Assembly: GCA_023663265.1 (NCBI GenBank)
Contig: JAMPHV010000003.1
Span: 1 to 64,000 of the forward strand
Direction of reading: 5' to 3'
Length of the DNA stretch: 64,000 nt
Source: Bacteroides sp.
GTDB lineage: Bacteria; Bacillota; Clostridia; Oscillospirales; Ruminococcaceae
Under the pieces are notes generated by a model. That model did no database searches and was not told the origin of the DNA. It saw nothing but the letters and a program-made list of their open reading frames with translations. The position numbers and the translations under genes were made by a program. Numbering within the stretch: position 1 is the first letter of the stretch; each line of letters opens with the position of its first letter. Of the stretch, positions 34,467-45,689 are shown piece by piece.

Positions 34467-35075
34467 ATGTCAAAGAATATAAAAACAAAGGTCATAGGAC
34501 TGACCGGAATGTCGGGCGCGGGAAAAACCACTCTTTGCAGGCTTTTTCGGCGGGAGGGCTTTGAGATCGTTGACTGCGACTTGATCTGCCGCGAAGTAGT
34601 TGAAAAAGGAAAGCCTTGTCTCCGCGATATCGTCTCGGCTTTCGGAAGGGAAGCGCTGACAAGCGAGGGTACGCTGGATCGCTCCGCTATGGGAAAAATA
34701 ATTTTTTCGGACAGCGAAAAACGGCTCTTGCTGAACGGAATTATGTACCCGTATGTTTCATATAGTGTTATAAAACGGCTTGTCGGCTCGACCGCGGAAT
34801 ACACGGTGCTTGACGCGCCCACGCTTTTTGAAAGCGGACTGGAAACCGTTTGCGATATTATAGTGAGCGCCGCGGCTGATAAAAGCGTTCTTGTGGACCG
34901 CATAGTAAAGCGTGACGGTCTTTCCGCCGAGCTTGCGGAAAGACGTTTAAATTCACAGCAGGATATTTCCTTTTTCAGAGAAAGGTCGGATATTCTTCTG
35001 ATGAACAACGGCACCGAGCAGGAATTTTTTGACGAAGCTGTGAAAACAATAAATTTTATAAAGGGAATCAAATGA
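34467..35075 (+). CDS. coaE: dephospho-CoA kinase
   Basis: CoaE phosphorylates the ribose of dephospho-CoA, the last step of coenzyme A synthesis. P-loop GMSGAGKTT at 14-22, IVDCDLICREVV (CoaE signature), and the lid region QQDISFFRERSD. 202 residues. It begins two bases after sua5 and overlaps the transglycosylase gene by four bases (ATGA), so all are translated from one message. Confidence 0.94.
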   Translation: MSKNIKTKVIGLTGMSGAGKTTLCRLFRREGFEIVDCDLICREVVEKGKPCLRDIVSAFGREALTSEGTLDRSAMGKIIFSDSEKRLLLNGIMYPYVSYSVIKRLVGSTAEYTVLDAPTLFESGLETVCDIIVSAAADKSVLVDRIVKRDGLSAELAERRLNSQQDISFFRERSDILLMNNGTEQEFFDEAVKTINFIKGIK

Positions 35076-35704
35076 CGGTAAGCTATATCAGATCAAATAA
35101 AAGGCGCAGACCGCGCAAAAAAAGCATTTACACTCTCGCTGCCGCGTTGCTGCTGCTTCTTATTGCCGCCGTGATAGGGAATACCGTATACAAGGCGGCA
35201 AGAGAAAAATATCTGCTGTACAATTATCCTGTGAAGTACGAGGAGATCGTGGAGAAATACGCCGAGGAAAACCGTGTTGATAAATTTCTTATCTACGCTA
35301 TAATAAAAACCGAGAGCAATTTTGACAGCGAGGCGGTTTCGGAGGCGGGCGCGCGAGGACTTATGCAGATAATGGACGAAACCTTTCAGTGGATACGCTA
35401 CAGATTGGGAGACAGCGAGGACTCGGAATACGACCTTATGTTTGACCCCGAGCAAAATATCCGTTACGGAACGTATCTTATAGGTTATCTGCTTGAATAT
35501 TTCGGTTCAATGAACGAGGCGGTATGCGCGTATCACGCGGGAGTCGGCAGCGTTGACTCATGGCTGCAATGCACGGAGTACAGTAAGGACGGAAGTACCC
35601 TTGACACCGTACCTGCATCGGATACAAAGCACTATCTTAAAAAAATAAAAGATGCGCTTAAAGAATATCAAAAAATATATACGGAGGACAACAAAAATGC
35701 CTAA
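35072..35704 (+). CDS. membrane-anchored lytic transglycosylase (SLT domain)
   Basis: 210 residues: short basic cytoplasmic tail, one membrane helix (20-42), then an SLT/MltE-type catalytic domain outside. Catalytic Glu81 lies in IIKTESNF, followed by SEAGARGLMQIM and AYHAGVGSVDSWL, the standard lysozyme-like core. It cleaves peptidoglycan glycan strands with formation of anhydro-MurNAc. It sits in an operon of translation and cofactor genes, overlapping coaE and apeA. Confidence 0.92.
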   Translation: MTVSYIRSNKRRRPRKKSIYTLAAALLLLLIAAVIGNTVYKAAREKYLLYNYPVKYEEIVEKYAEENRVDKFLIYAIIKTESNFDSEAVSEAGARGLMQIMDETFQWIRYRLGDSEDSEYDLMFDPEQNIRYGTYLIGYLLEYFGSMNEAVCAYHAGVGSVDSWLQCTEYSKDGSTLDTVPASDTKHYLKKIKDALKEYQKIYTEDNKNA

Positions 35705-37103
35705 AAAAGAAACAAGCAAAACAAAGGAGCTTAAGGAACAGCTTTTTATGCAGAAGAAAAATTCGGGACTTATTATGTCCGATACGGAGATCAAGTCCGC
35801 GGATAAGTTCAGCGAGAGCTACAAAAAGTTTCTTGACGAAGCGAAAACCGAAAGGGAAGCGGTCAAGGCGGCTGTCGCCATTGCCGAAAAGGCGGGCTTT
35901 ACCCGATTTGACAGCGGCAAAAGGTATAAGGCGGGAGACAGGATATACCTCAACAACCGCGGAAAAGCCGTTATTCTTGCCGTGATAGGCAAGGATAGCA
36001 TTGAAAACGGAGTAAATATACTTGCCGCTCATATCGATTCGCCAAGACTTGATCTGAAGCAGAATCCTTTGTACGAGGACGCGGATATGGCGTATTTTAA
36101 AACGCACTACTACGGCGGTATAAAGAAATATCAATGGACCGCTATACCTCTTTCCCTGCACGGCGTTATTATCAAAAAGGACGGCACGACCGTTGACGTG
36201 AAAATCGGAGAGGAGGATAAGGACCCCGTATTTGTTGTGACCGATCTGCTTCCTCATTTGGCGGAGGATCAGATGAAGCGTCCCGCGTCAAAAATCGTTG
36301 CGGGCGAGGAGCTTAACATTCTTATCGGCTCCAGACCTTTTAAGGACGATGAAGCGAGCGAGCTTGTAAAGCTTAATATAATGAACATTCTTTTTGAAAA
36401 ATACGGTATTGTTGAGGAGGACTTCCTTTCTGCGGAGCTGGAAGCCGTTCCCGCCTTTAAAGCAAGGGACGTGGGATTTGACAGAAGCTTGGTGGGCGCG
36501 TACGGTCAGGACGACAGAGTCTGCGGCTATACCGCGCTTATGGCGACCGTTGATCTGAAAGGCGTGCCCTCGAAAACAGCGGTTACGGTCCTTACCGACA
36601 AGGAGGAAACGGGAAGCGACGGAAACACGGGGCTTCAGTCCTCTTATCTCAAATTCTTCATTTATGACCTGGCGGAGGCTTGCGGAAAAAGCGGAAGGCA
36701 CGTATTATCCGCTTCAAAGTGTCTTTCCGCGGACGTTAACGCGGGCTTCGACCCCTCGTTCCCCGACGTGCTGGAAAAGAAAAACTGCGCTTATGTGGGA
36801 AAGGGCACCTGTCTTACAAAATTTACGGGTTCCCGCGGCAAGAGCGGCACCAGTGACGCCTCCGCCGAATTTGTGGGTTACGTCAGAAGCGTTTTCGACA
36901 AAAACGGAATTGTTTGGCAGACAGGCGAGCTCGGAAAAGTAGATTTAGGCGGCGGCGGTACCGTTGCAAAATATATCGCCAACCTCGACGTGGATACCAT
37001 AGACCTTGGGGTCCCCGTTCTTTCTATGCACGCTCCCTTTGAGATCACCTCAAAAAACGATGTTTATATGACTTATAAGGCTTTTTCCGCGTTCATTAAG
37101 TAA
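35697..37103 (+). CDS. M18-family aspartyl aminopeptidase
   Basis: A 468-residue cytoplasmic metallopeptidase that removes N-terminal acidic residues. Zinc ligands are expected in AAHIDSPRLDLK, YGQDDRVCGY, DKEETGS and the late STH-like SMHAPFEITSKND. The start MPKKETSK is preceded by ACGGAGGACAAC inside the end of the transglycosylase gene (8-base overlap). Last gene of the operon; a large dyad follows. Confidence 0.93.
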   Translation: MPKKETSKTKELKEQLFMQKKNSGLIMSDTEIKSADKFSESYKKFLDEAKTEREAVKAAVAIAEKAGFTRFDSGKRYKAGDRIYLNNRGKAVILAVIGKDSIENGVNILAAHIDSPRLDLKQNPLYEDADMAYFKTHYYGGIKKYQWTAIPLSLHGVIIKKDGTTVDVKIGEEDKDPVFVVTDLLPHLAEDQMKRPASKIVAGEELNILIGSRPFKDDEASELVKLNIMNILFEKYGIVEEDFLSAELEAVPAFKARDVGFDRSLVGAYGQDDRVCGYTALMATVDLKGVPSKTAVTVLTDKEETGSDGNTGLQSSYLKFFIYDLAEACGKSGRHVLSASKCLSADVNAGFDPSFPDVLEKKNCAYVGKGTCLTKFTGSRGKSGTSDASAEFVGYVRSVFDKNGIVWQTGELGKVDLGGGGTVAKYIANLDVDTIDLGVPVLSMHAPFEITSKNDVYMTYKAFSAFIK

Positions 37104-37127
37104 GAAGAATAAACTTGTCTAATCACA

Positions 37128-37162
37128 CCCTAATTATCATAAACATATAATGATAATTAGGG
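37128..37162. promoter_or_regulatory. perfect 13-bp dyad covering the yunB ribosome site region
   Basis: CCCTAATTATCAT (37128-37140) pairs perfectly with ATGATAATTAGGG (37150-37162), loop nine nt, with further outer pairing TCAC/GTGA. It lies 24 bases after apeA and its 3' arm abuts the likely ribosome site of yunB (GGCGGTG). It could be an apeA terminator, an operator, or a translation-blocking hairpin for yunB. Confidence 0.6.
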
Positions 37163-37172
37163 CGGTGATTTT

Positions 37173-39891
<2,719 letters not shown>

Positions 39892-39908
39892 AAGGGAAGG
39901 AACGGATT

Positions 39909-40472
39909 ATGCATAAGGTCGGAAACAATATCGCCGTTGTCAATTTCAGCTCAAGAAGCAACGGAAATTGCTTTAAATTCTCACAGTACATTATAAGCAT
40001 TCTAAATGAACAAAACGAACAAGGCGATATTTTTTTCATTGATTTTTCAAAGATAAACGCTAATTCCTGCGGAAGATGCAATTATGAATGCTTTGACGAC
40101 GTCTGTATCAATAAGAATGACGATATATACGCTGCATACCGAAAAATAATCAAGTGTGGGCAGGTTATTTCGGTTGTACCGATATACTGCGGGCTGCCTT
40201 GCTCAAATTTTTTTCTGTTCAATGAAAGGGTGCAGGGCGCTTTAGACGATAAGGAATTTGATCTGTACGATAAAATAAAAAACAGATATATTATTATCGG
40301 AAACGACGGATATAAAACGGCAAAAATAATATTTAAGCATAATGACAAAATGGCGGATGAAAAGGATTTTTTATCGGTCAGAAGCAATGATGTAAAGGAA
40401 AAAAGCGTTAAAGGAAATCTTGCGGATTATCAATATTATCGTGATATGGTGAAATCGTTCATTATGGATTAG
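39909..40472 (+). CDS. NAD(P)H:FMN oxidoreductase-like flavodoxin-fold protein
   Basis: 187 residues. The N-terminal phosphate-binding loop of FMN reductases is present as NFSSRSNGNCFKF (residues 12-24), followed by SCGRCNYECFDDVC, a cysteine cluster like that of iron-sulfur flavoproteins, and VVPIYCGLPCSNF, the second flavin-contact strand. A small FMN-dependent reductase is the best guess; the electron partner is unknown. It lies 17 bases after ligA and is probably co-transcribed. Confidence 0.75.
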   Translation: MHKVGNNIAVVNFSSRSNGNCFKFSQYIISILNEQNEQGDIFFIDFSKINANSCGRCNYECFDDVCINKNDDIYAAYRKIIKCGQVISVVPIYCGLPCSNFFLFNERVQGALDDKEFDLYDKIKNRYIIIGNDGYKTAKIIFKHNDKMADEKDFLSVRSNDVKEKSVKGNLADYQYYRDMVKSFIMD

Positions 40473-40503
40473 AAGGAAATTTTTTCTGATTTGACGTTAC
40501 TTA

Positions 40504-40532
40504 TTGTATTATATGTGAATTTGTGCTAAAAT
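40504..40532 (+). promoter_or_regulatory. probable gatB promoter
   Basis: TTGTAT (40504-40509), 17-base spacer, TAAAAT (40527-40532). The start point would be only a few bases before the ATG at 40542, so the message may be nearly leaderless. Confidence 0.5.
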
Positions 40533-40541
40533 AAATATATT

Positions 40542-41948
40542 ATGAATAGCTTATTTGAAACCAATATCGGGCTTGAAGTACATGCGGAGCTTTTGACCGA
40601 AACCAAAATGTACTGCTCCTGCAAAAACACCTGCGGCAAAAAAGAAAATACCGTCATCTGCCCTATTTGTACGGGTTATGCGGGAACACTGCCTTCAATA
40701 AATAAAAAAGCGGTGTATCTAACGGTAAAAGCGGGACTTGCATTTAACTGTAAAATCAATCGAAAATTCAAAATGGCAAGAAAAAACTATTTTTATCCCG
40801 ATTTACCCAAGGGATATCAGATATCGCAATCCTATCTGCCGATATGCGAAGACGGATATCTTGATATTGACGGCAAAAAATATGCCATTGCCAATATTCA
40901 CCTTGAAGAGGACTCGGGGAAGGTATGCGGAGGCGGTATCGATCACAACCGCTGCGGGATACCTTTGATAGAAATAGTGACAAAGCCCTGTTTCAAATCC
41001 CCCGGCGAGGCGTTGGATTTTTTAAAGGAGCTGCGCCTGACGTTGCTTCATTTAGGTATATCCGACTGTAAGGCGGAGCGGGGAAGTATGCGCTGCGATG
41101 TAAACGTATCCGTGCATTATAAAAACGATCCTCTCGGAGAAAGATGCGAATTAAAAAACGTAAGCGGCTTTAACAATATTTTACAGGGGATATTGTATGA
41201 AGAAAAGAGACAGCGTGAAATTATTTTAAGGGGAGAAAAAGTTTTTCGCGAAACAAGGCGTTGGGACGCCGAGTGTATGAAAAGCGTGCTTTTAAGAACA
41301 AAGGAAAATACGGAGGATTACCGTTATTTTGATGAGCCGGATCTGCCTACGGTCGGTTTGTCGGAGGATTTCACAGACAATATAGCGTCTAAGCTTCCCA
41401 TGCTCCCAAGGGACAAGCGCACTTATTACGGCTCCTTGGGAATACCAAAGCAAATGACGGAGGATATAATAAACGATATACAAAAAGACAGACTTTTTAA
41501 CGAATGTGTAAGCTTTAACATTTGCTCTCCGAAAACAGCGGCGGTTTTGATAAACGGCGCTGCCGCAGTTTTTTTGAACGATAACCCCGATTTTTTAAAC
41601 GTTTCGGATATAGGTCGTCTCGGTCTTTCGTTATGCAGGATCGGAAGACTCAAGGAGAGCGGCGTTATTTCTTCAACCTCTGTCAAGATATTGTTTGATG
41701 AATATATAAAAAGCGGCAGGGACATTGACGGTCTTGTAGGAGAATTGGAATTAGAGCAAAACTCGGATATCACAGCCGTGAAAGCATTGGTAAAGCAGGT
41801 CCTTCAAAGCAACGAAGAGAATGTGGAAGCCTACAAAAACGGCAGAACAAACATTTTGAGCTATTTGGTGGGACAGTGTATGAAGCTGTCGGGAGGGAAA
41901 ACGGACCCCGTGCTTTGCAAGGAGTGCATTTTAAAAGAAATCGGTTAA
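40542..41948 (+). CDS. gatB: aspartyl/glutamyl-tRNA amidotransferase subunit B
   Basis: GatB binds and activates misacylated Glu-tRNA-Gln or Asp-tRNA-Asn in the GatCAB complex. NIGLEVHAEL, RKNYFYPDLPKGYQISQ and GSMRCDVNVSV are highly conserved; the four Cys of the zinc site (CSCKNTCG, CPICTG) and the C-terminal YqeY tail are present. 468 residues. gatC and gatA, normally adjacent, are absent here. No Shine-Dalgarno sequence precedes the ATG. Some positions are unusual (FKMARKN, LRTKENTEDYRYF is normal), so this could be a second, divergent GatB. Confidence 0.92.
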   Translation: MNSLFETNIGLEVHAELLTETKMYCSCKNTCGKKENTVICPICTGYAGTLPSINKKAVYLTVKAGLAFNCKINRKFKMARKNYFYPDLPKGYQISQSYLPICEDGYLDIDGKKYAIANIHLEEDSGKVCGGGIDHNRCGIPLIEIVTKPCFKSPGEALDFLKELRLTLLHLGISDCKAERGSMRCDVNVSVHYKNDPLGERCELKNVSGFNNILQGILYEEKRQREIILRGEKVFRETRRWDAECMKSVLLRTKENTEDYRYFDEPDLPTVGLSEDFTDNIASKLPMLPRDKRTYYGSLGIPKQMTEDIINDIQKDRLFNECVSFNICSPKTAAVLINGAAAVFLNDNPDFLNVSDIGRLGLSLCRIGRLKESGVISSTSVKILFDEYIKSGRDIDGLVGELELEQNSDITAVKALVKQVLQSNEENVEAYKNGRTNILSYLVGQCMKLSGGKTDPVLCKECILKEIG

Positions 41949-41973
41949 ACTTATATGAAAGGTTCTGCGTAAA

Positions 41974-44343
41974 ATGAAAAAAGTTATTGTTTTGGCAATA
42001 GTTATAACGGTAGGAATTGCCGCGGGGATCGGTCTGGTTTTGTTTCCGCAGCTTCAAGAGGAGCAGCAGAGCGTGCTTAGGGACGATGAAAATGTGCTTC
42101 CCGAAGCAGTAAGCAGCGATCCGTTATATCTTGCCTTTTCTCATACCGACACCTTTTACGATGAAACTATCCCGGTCGAGATCACCTGTAAGGACAGCTC
42201 GGCTGAAATATACTATTCCTTGGACGGATCAACTCCCGATGCTTCTTCAAAAAAATATACCGAGCCTATTATCGTAAAAGCGGGGAACACTGTCAGCGCA
42301 ACTACCATTAAAGCCGTTGCGATCAGCGGAAACGAAACCTCGGAGCTGCAAACCAAGAGCTATGTAACGGGAAAGAACGTATTCGAGCGTTTTGACGAAT
42401 CTACATATATTTTTGTTCTTTCTACAGATCCTTATAATTTATACGACTATTACAACGGCGTATGCGTTGAGGGCTACGTTAGGGATCAATGGCTTGAAAA
42501 CGAATACAGAGGCGGGGAAATACCCTATGACGCTCCCGCCAACTGGTTCATAGGCGGACGTGAAAGCGAAAGGGATATGTATGTGGAGGTCTATGACAGC
42601 CGAGGCAATCAACTGATCGATCAAGCGGCGGGCGGACGTGTTGTAGGCGGTGTTTCAAGAGCCGTGGATCAAAAATCCTGGCGTCTTATTGCAAGAAACG
42701 AATACAGCGAGGGCAACGGAAAATTTAAATACCCGTTTTTCGGAGCGGCTTCCGATTCCTGCGGCGAGCTGATCTCAAGATACGATCGAATCACCTTGAG
42801 AAACAACGCAAACGACCGCGAATTTGCGAGCATTCGCGACGAGGTCGCGAATCAGCTTGCAAAAAACGCGGGTTTTCCCGATACGCAGGACACAATACCC
42901 GCGGCGGTATTTCTCAACGGAAAATATTACGGATTTTCATGGCTGCACGAGGCGTATTGCAGCGGTTATCTTGAAATGATGTACGGCGGAAACAGGGATA
43001 ATTTCAGAATAGTAGGGCATAAAGAGACCGAGCTTGACGAAAACGACGACGACAGCGATTACTATGATATACAAAGCTCATTGGATTACAGCTATGTTTG
43101 CGAGCTTGCAAAAGGCGGCTTGACCGATGACGGCAAATTTGAGGAATTTTGCAGTCTTGTGGATATCGATAATCTTATGCTGTATTATTCCATTCAGATT
43201 TATATCAACAACGAGGACTGGCCGGGAAACAATTTTAAGGCATGGCGTTATTATCCCGAGGAAAACGAAGAGCTTGAAAATCCGTATTTGGACGGAAAAT
43301 GGCGCTTTTTGCTGTTTGACGCCGAGTACGGTATGGGGCTTTACGGAAACGGATACAGAGAGCCGACCTTATCCTATCTTATCAACGGCGGTCATATGGG
43401 CGGAACTTCAACGTTTCTTACGGCTCTTTTGGAGCGTGAGGATATGAAAATGAAGCTTGCCAACACTGTCTGTGATTTAATGTACGGCGAATTTTCCTAT
43501 GAAAATGCCTTAAAGGTGATAGACGAAAAAATCGCTCTTTGCGACACCGAATGTATGTACGCTCTTGACAACGGATATACATCCAACTGGGCGCGCAGAG
43601 AAACCTTTGAGGAAAGCAGGCAGCAGATAAGAGATTTCTTTAAAAACCGTCCGGAAATTATGCTTAAGGACCTTAAAAATGTATTGGGTTATGAAAAAGA
43701 TATGATAAACGTTGCATTGATCAACGGAGAAGGAGGCAGCGCTTATTTGAATTCGGCGGAGATCTCGGGAGGCGAAAGAGCCTCCAGGAATTATTTTTCC
43801 GCTTGTTCGGTCCCGATAAGGGCTGATGAATACATAGGGTACAGTTTTTTATATTGGGATATCAACGGTACAAAATACGAAACAAAGACCGCGGTGCTTA
43901 CTTCGGATATGGCGGAGGACGGAAACATTACCGTAAAAGCTGTTTATGAAAAAACGCCCGTTGTGAATGAAGAAATTTATATCAGCAGGCTTTATACTTC
44001 AGGAGATTCCGACAGTATAACCTTATATAATCCAAATTCAGTTGACGTTAAGCTGAATGGCTACTGTCTTTCGGATAAAGCGAGCGAGCTTGACCGCTGG
44101 GAAATCCCGTCAGTCGTTATAAAAGCGGAAAGCGAGCTTACAGTTGTATGCAGAAACAATAACGACACGTCCGCGCTTCAGAAGCTTGTGACAAATTTCA
44201 ATCTAAAAACCGGCGAGGTGGTTTATTTGTCGAATCCCGACAACAAGGTCATATCAACTGTTGCGGTCGTGGATATGGAGGAAAACCGACAGGTCGTTAG
44301 GAGGAGTGACGGGAAATATGTTGTGGAAGAAATTCTCGGGTAA
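41974..44343 (+). CDS. CotH-type protein with chitobiase-like and lamin-tail domains
   Basis: A 789-residue secreted protein. An N-terminal hydrophobic anchor (1-25) is followed by a CHB_HEX-like beta-sandwich (PVEITCKDSSAEIYYSLDGSTPD in outline, about 60-130), a CotH kinase domain (about 135-560; NNANDREFASIRDEVA, FLNGKYYGFSWLHE, NNEDWPGNN, and LLFDAEYGMGLYG with the metal-binding Asp) and a C-terminal lamin-tail-like domain (YISRLYTSGDSDSITLYN in outline). CotH phosphorylates spore-coat proteins in Bacillus, but similar proteins in ruminococci are surface or cellulosome-associated. Which applies here is open. Confidence 0.85.
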   Translation: MKKVIVLAIVITVGIAAGIGLVLFPQLQEEQQSVLRDDENVLPEAVSSDPLYLAFSHTDTFYDETIPVEITCKDSSAEIYYSLDGSTPDASSKKYTEPIIVKAGNTVSATTIKAVAISGNETSELQTKSYVTGKNVFERFDESTYIFVLSTDPYNLYDYYNGVCVEGYVRDQWLENEYRGGEIPYDAPANWFIGGRESERDMYVEVYDSRGNQLIDQAAGGRVVGGVSRAVDQKSWRLIARNEYSEGNGKFKYPFFGAASDSCGELISRYDRITLRNNANDREFASIRDEVANQLAKNAGFPDTQDTIPAAVFLNGKYYGFSWLHEAYCSGYLEMMYGGNRDNFRIVGHKETELDENDDDSDYYDIQSSLDYSYVCELAKGGLTDDGKFEEFCSLVDIDNLMLYYSIQIYINNEDWPGNNFKAWRYYPEENEELENPYLDGKWRFLLFDAEYGMGLYGNGYREPTLSYLINGGHMGGTSTFLTALLEREDMKMKLANTVCDLMYGEFSYENALKVIDEKIALCDTECMYALDNGYTSNWARRETFEESRQQIRDFFKNRPEIMLKDLKNVLGYEKDMINVALINGEGGSAYLNSAEISGGERASRNYFSACSVPIRADEYIGYSFLYWDINGTKYETKTAVLTSDMAEDGNITVKAVYEKTPVVNEEIYISRLYTSGDSDSITLYNPNSVDVKLNGYCLSDKASELDRWEIPSVVIKAESELTVVCRNNNDTSALQKLVTNFNLKTGEVVYLSNPDNKVISTVAVVDMEENRQVVRRSDGKYVVEEILG

Positions 44344-44354
44344 ATGAGGTTCCC

Positions 44355-44388
44355 CTAATTGCGTAAAATTTTCATTTTACGCAATTAG
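44355..44388 (+). terminator. hairpin after the CotH-like gene
   Basis: A perfect 14-bp stem (CTAATTGCGTAAAA with TTTTACGCAATTAG) around TTTTCA, 12 bases past the stop codon. No long U-run follows, so its efficiency as terminator is uncertain. Confidence 0.6.
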
Positions 44389-44432
44389 ATGTGCTTCTTC
44401 TACCCCCACCCCACATACTGGAGATAATCAAA

Positions 44433-45467
44433 ATGACAACATCAAATTTTAATTACCGTTTAGACTCCCCGCAATACCTTATTGATTTTTTGGATCACAT
44501 GTCGGTCATCAAAGGACGGTCGGGATTAACGGTGAAAAACTATTACTGCGATTTGCGTTTGTTTTTACGCTATCTGAAAGTAAAAAACGATCCGTCCTTA
44601 TCAGATGCGGTTTTTTCGGAAATTACCATAGCGGATACTCCCGATTATTATGTAAAATCCGTTACTTTAACGGATATAATGGGCTTTTTGCATTTTACAA
44701 TGGACGAGCGCCAAAATCATCAAAAGGCGCGAGCCAGAAAGGCTGTTTCAATAAGACAGTTTTTTAAGTATCTCACTGACAATAAGGGCTGGTTTGAAGT
44801 CAGTCCCGCTGCCAAATTAGAGCTTCCGTCACCCAAAAATGCACTGCCGAAGCATCTGACCATTGAACAGGCAAATCAGCTCCTTTCCGAATGCTCCGAT
44901 ATAAGCGATTGGGTCGATGCAAGAGATTATTGTATGATAACCTTCTTTTTGAACTGCGGCATGCGTTTATCAGAGCTGGTGGGAATATCTGTAAACGATT
45001 ATATCAAATCCGTCGATCCCAAAACGAATACCGCATATTCATTCCTTAAGGTAATAGGAAAAGGAAATAAGGAGCGCGTTATATATCTGAATAACGCCTG
45101 TGTGTCCGCTTATGAAGCTTATATTGGCGTAAGACCCAACGTGCATGGAGAAAAGGCTTTATTTTTAAGTAAAAGATACAAAAGAATTTCCAACAGACGT
45201 GTTGAGCAGATAATTGAAGAGAAAATGATGAAATCGGGGCTTTCGGGCTACGGCTTTTCGGTCCACAAGCTTCGCCATACCGCCGCTACTCTTATGTATC
45301 AGAACGGCGTAGACGTTCGCGTTCTGAAAGAGGTCCTTGGACATGAGAATTTAAATACCACTCAAATTTATACTCATGTTTCGGATAATCAGATAAAACA
45401 GGCTATGGATCAGAATCCGCTTGCGAATGTGGCTTCTCCGAAAAAAAAGTCGAATGAAGATATGTGA
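44433..45467 (+). CDS. tyrosine recombinase of the XerC/XerD type
   Basis: 344 residues with a SAM-like N-terminal DNA-binding domain and the full catalytic set: Arg178 (CGMRLSEL), Lys210 (IGKGNKER), His278 and Arg281 (HKLRHTAA), His304 (GHENLNTTQIYTH) and Tyr313. It cuts and joins DNA, most likely resolving chromosome dimers at dif; length and conservation resemble chromosomal Xer proteins more than phage integrases. Start MTTSNF follows TGGAGATAATCAAA. No obvious dif site was found nearby. Confidence 0.9.
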   Translation: MTTSNFNYRLDSPQYLIDFLDHMSVIKGRSGLTVKNYYCDLRLFLRYLKVKNDPSLSDAVFSEITIADTPDYYVKSVTLTDIMGFLHFTMDERQNHQKARARKAVSIRQFFKYLTDNKGWFEVSPAAKLELPSPKNALPKHLTIEQANQLLSECSDISDWVDARDYCMITFFLNCGMRLSELVGISVNDYIKSVDPKTNTAYSFLKVIGKGNKERVIYLNNACVSAYEAYIGVRPNVHGEKALFLSKRYKRISNRRVEQIIEEKMMKSGLSGYGFSVHKLRHTAATLMYQNGVDVRVLKEVLGHENLNTTQIYTHVSDNQIKQAMDQNPLANVASPKKKSNEDM

Positions 45468-45591
45468 TACGGCAAGCTTTATGAGCCGATATTTTGTCAA
45501 GCTTTGATTTAAGTTAATTTAGCTAAATTATTGTACTTGTACTTGTAGGATATTGACAATATTATAAAAAAAGTCTTGTTGAAAATATCTA

Positions 45592-45620
45592 TTGAATTTA
45601 AATTTCCATTAAGTTATAAT
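45592..45620 (+). promoter_or_regulatory. promoter of the surface protein gene
   Basis: TTGAAT (45592-45597), 17-base spacer, TATAAT (45615-45620), 70 bases upstream of the start, with a strong GGAGG ribosome site in between. Confidence 0.8.
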
Positions 45621-45689
45621 TAAGTCACAGTTAGCTTAATAGGCTTTCTGCTATTTTGGTACTTAAACAAATTTTATGGAGGACTTGAA

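Noticed and set aside
44433..45467. integrase of a mobile element
   Set aside because: The protein has the length and sequence of a housekeeping Xer recombinase, and no element genes or att repeats flank it.
45468..45689. dif site beside the Xer recombinase
   Set aside because: No 28-base sequence with two 11-base arms around a 6-base centre like known Firmicute dif sites is apparent.
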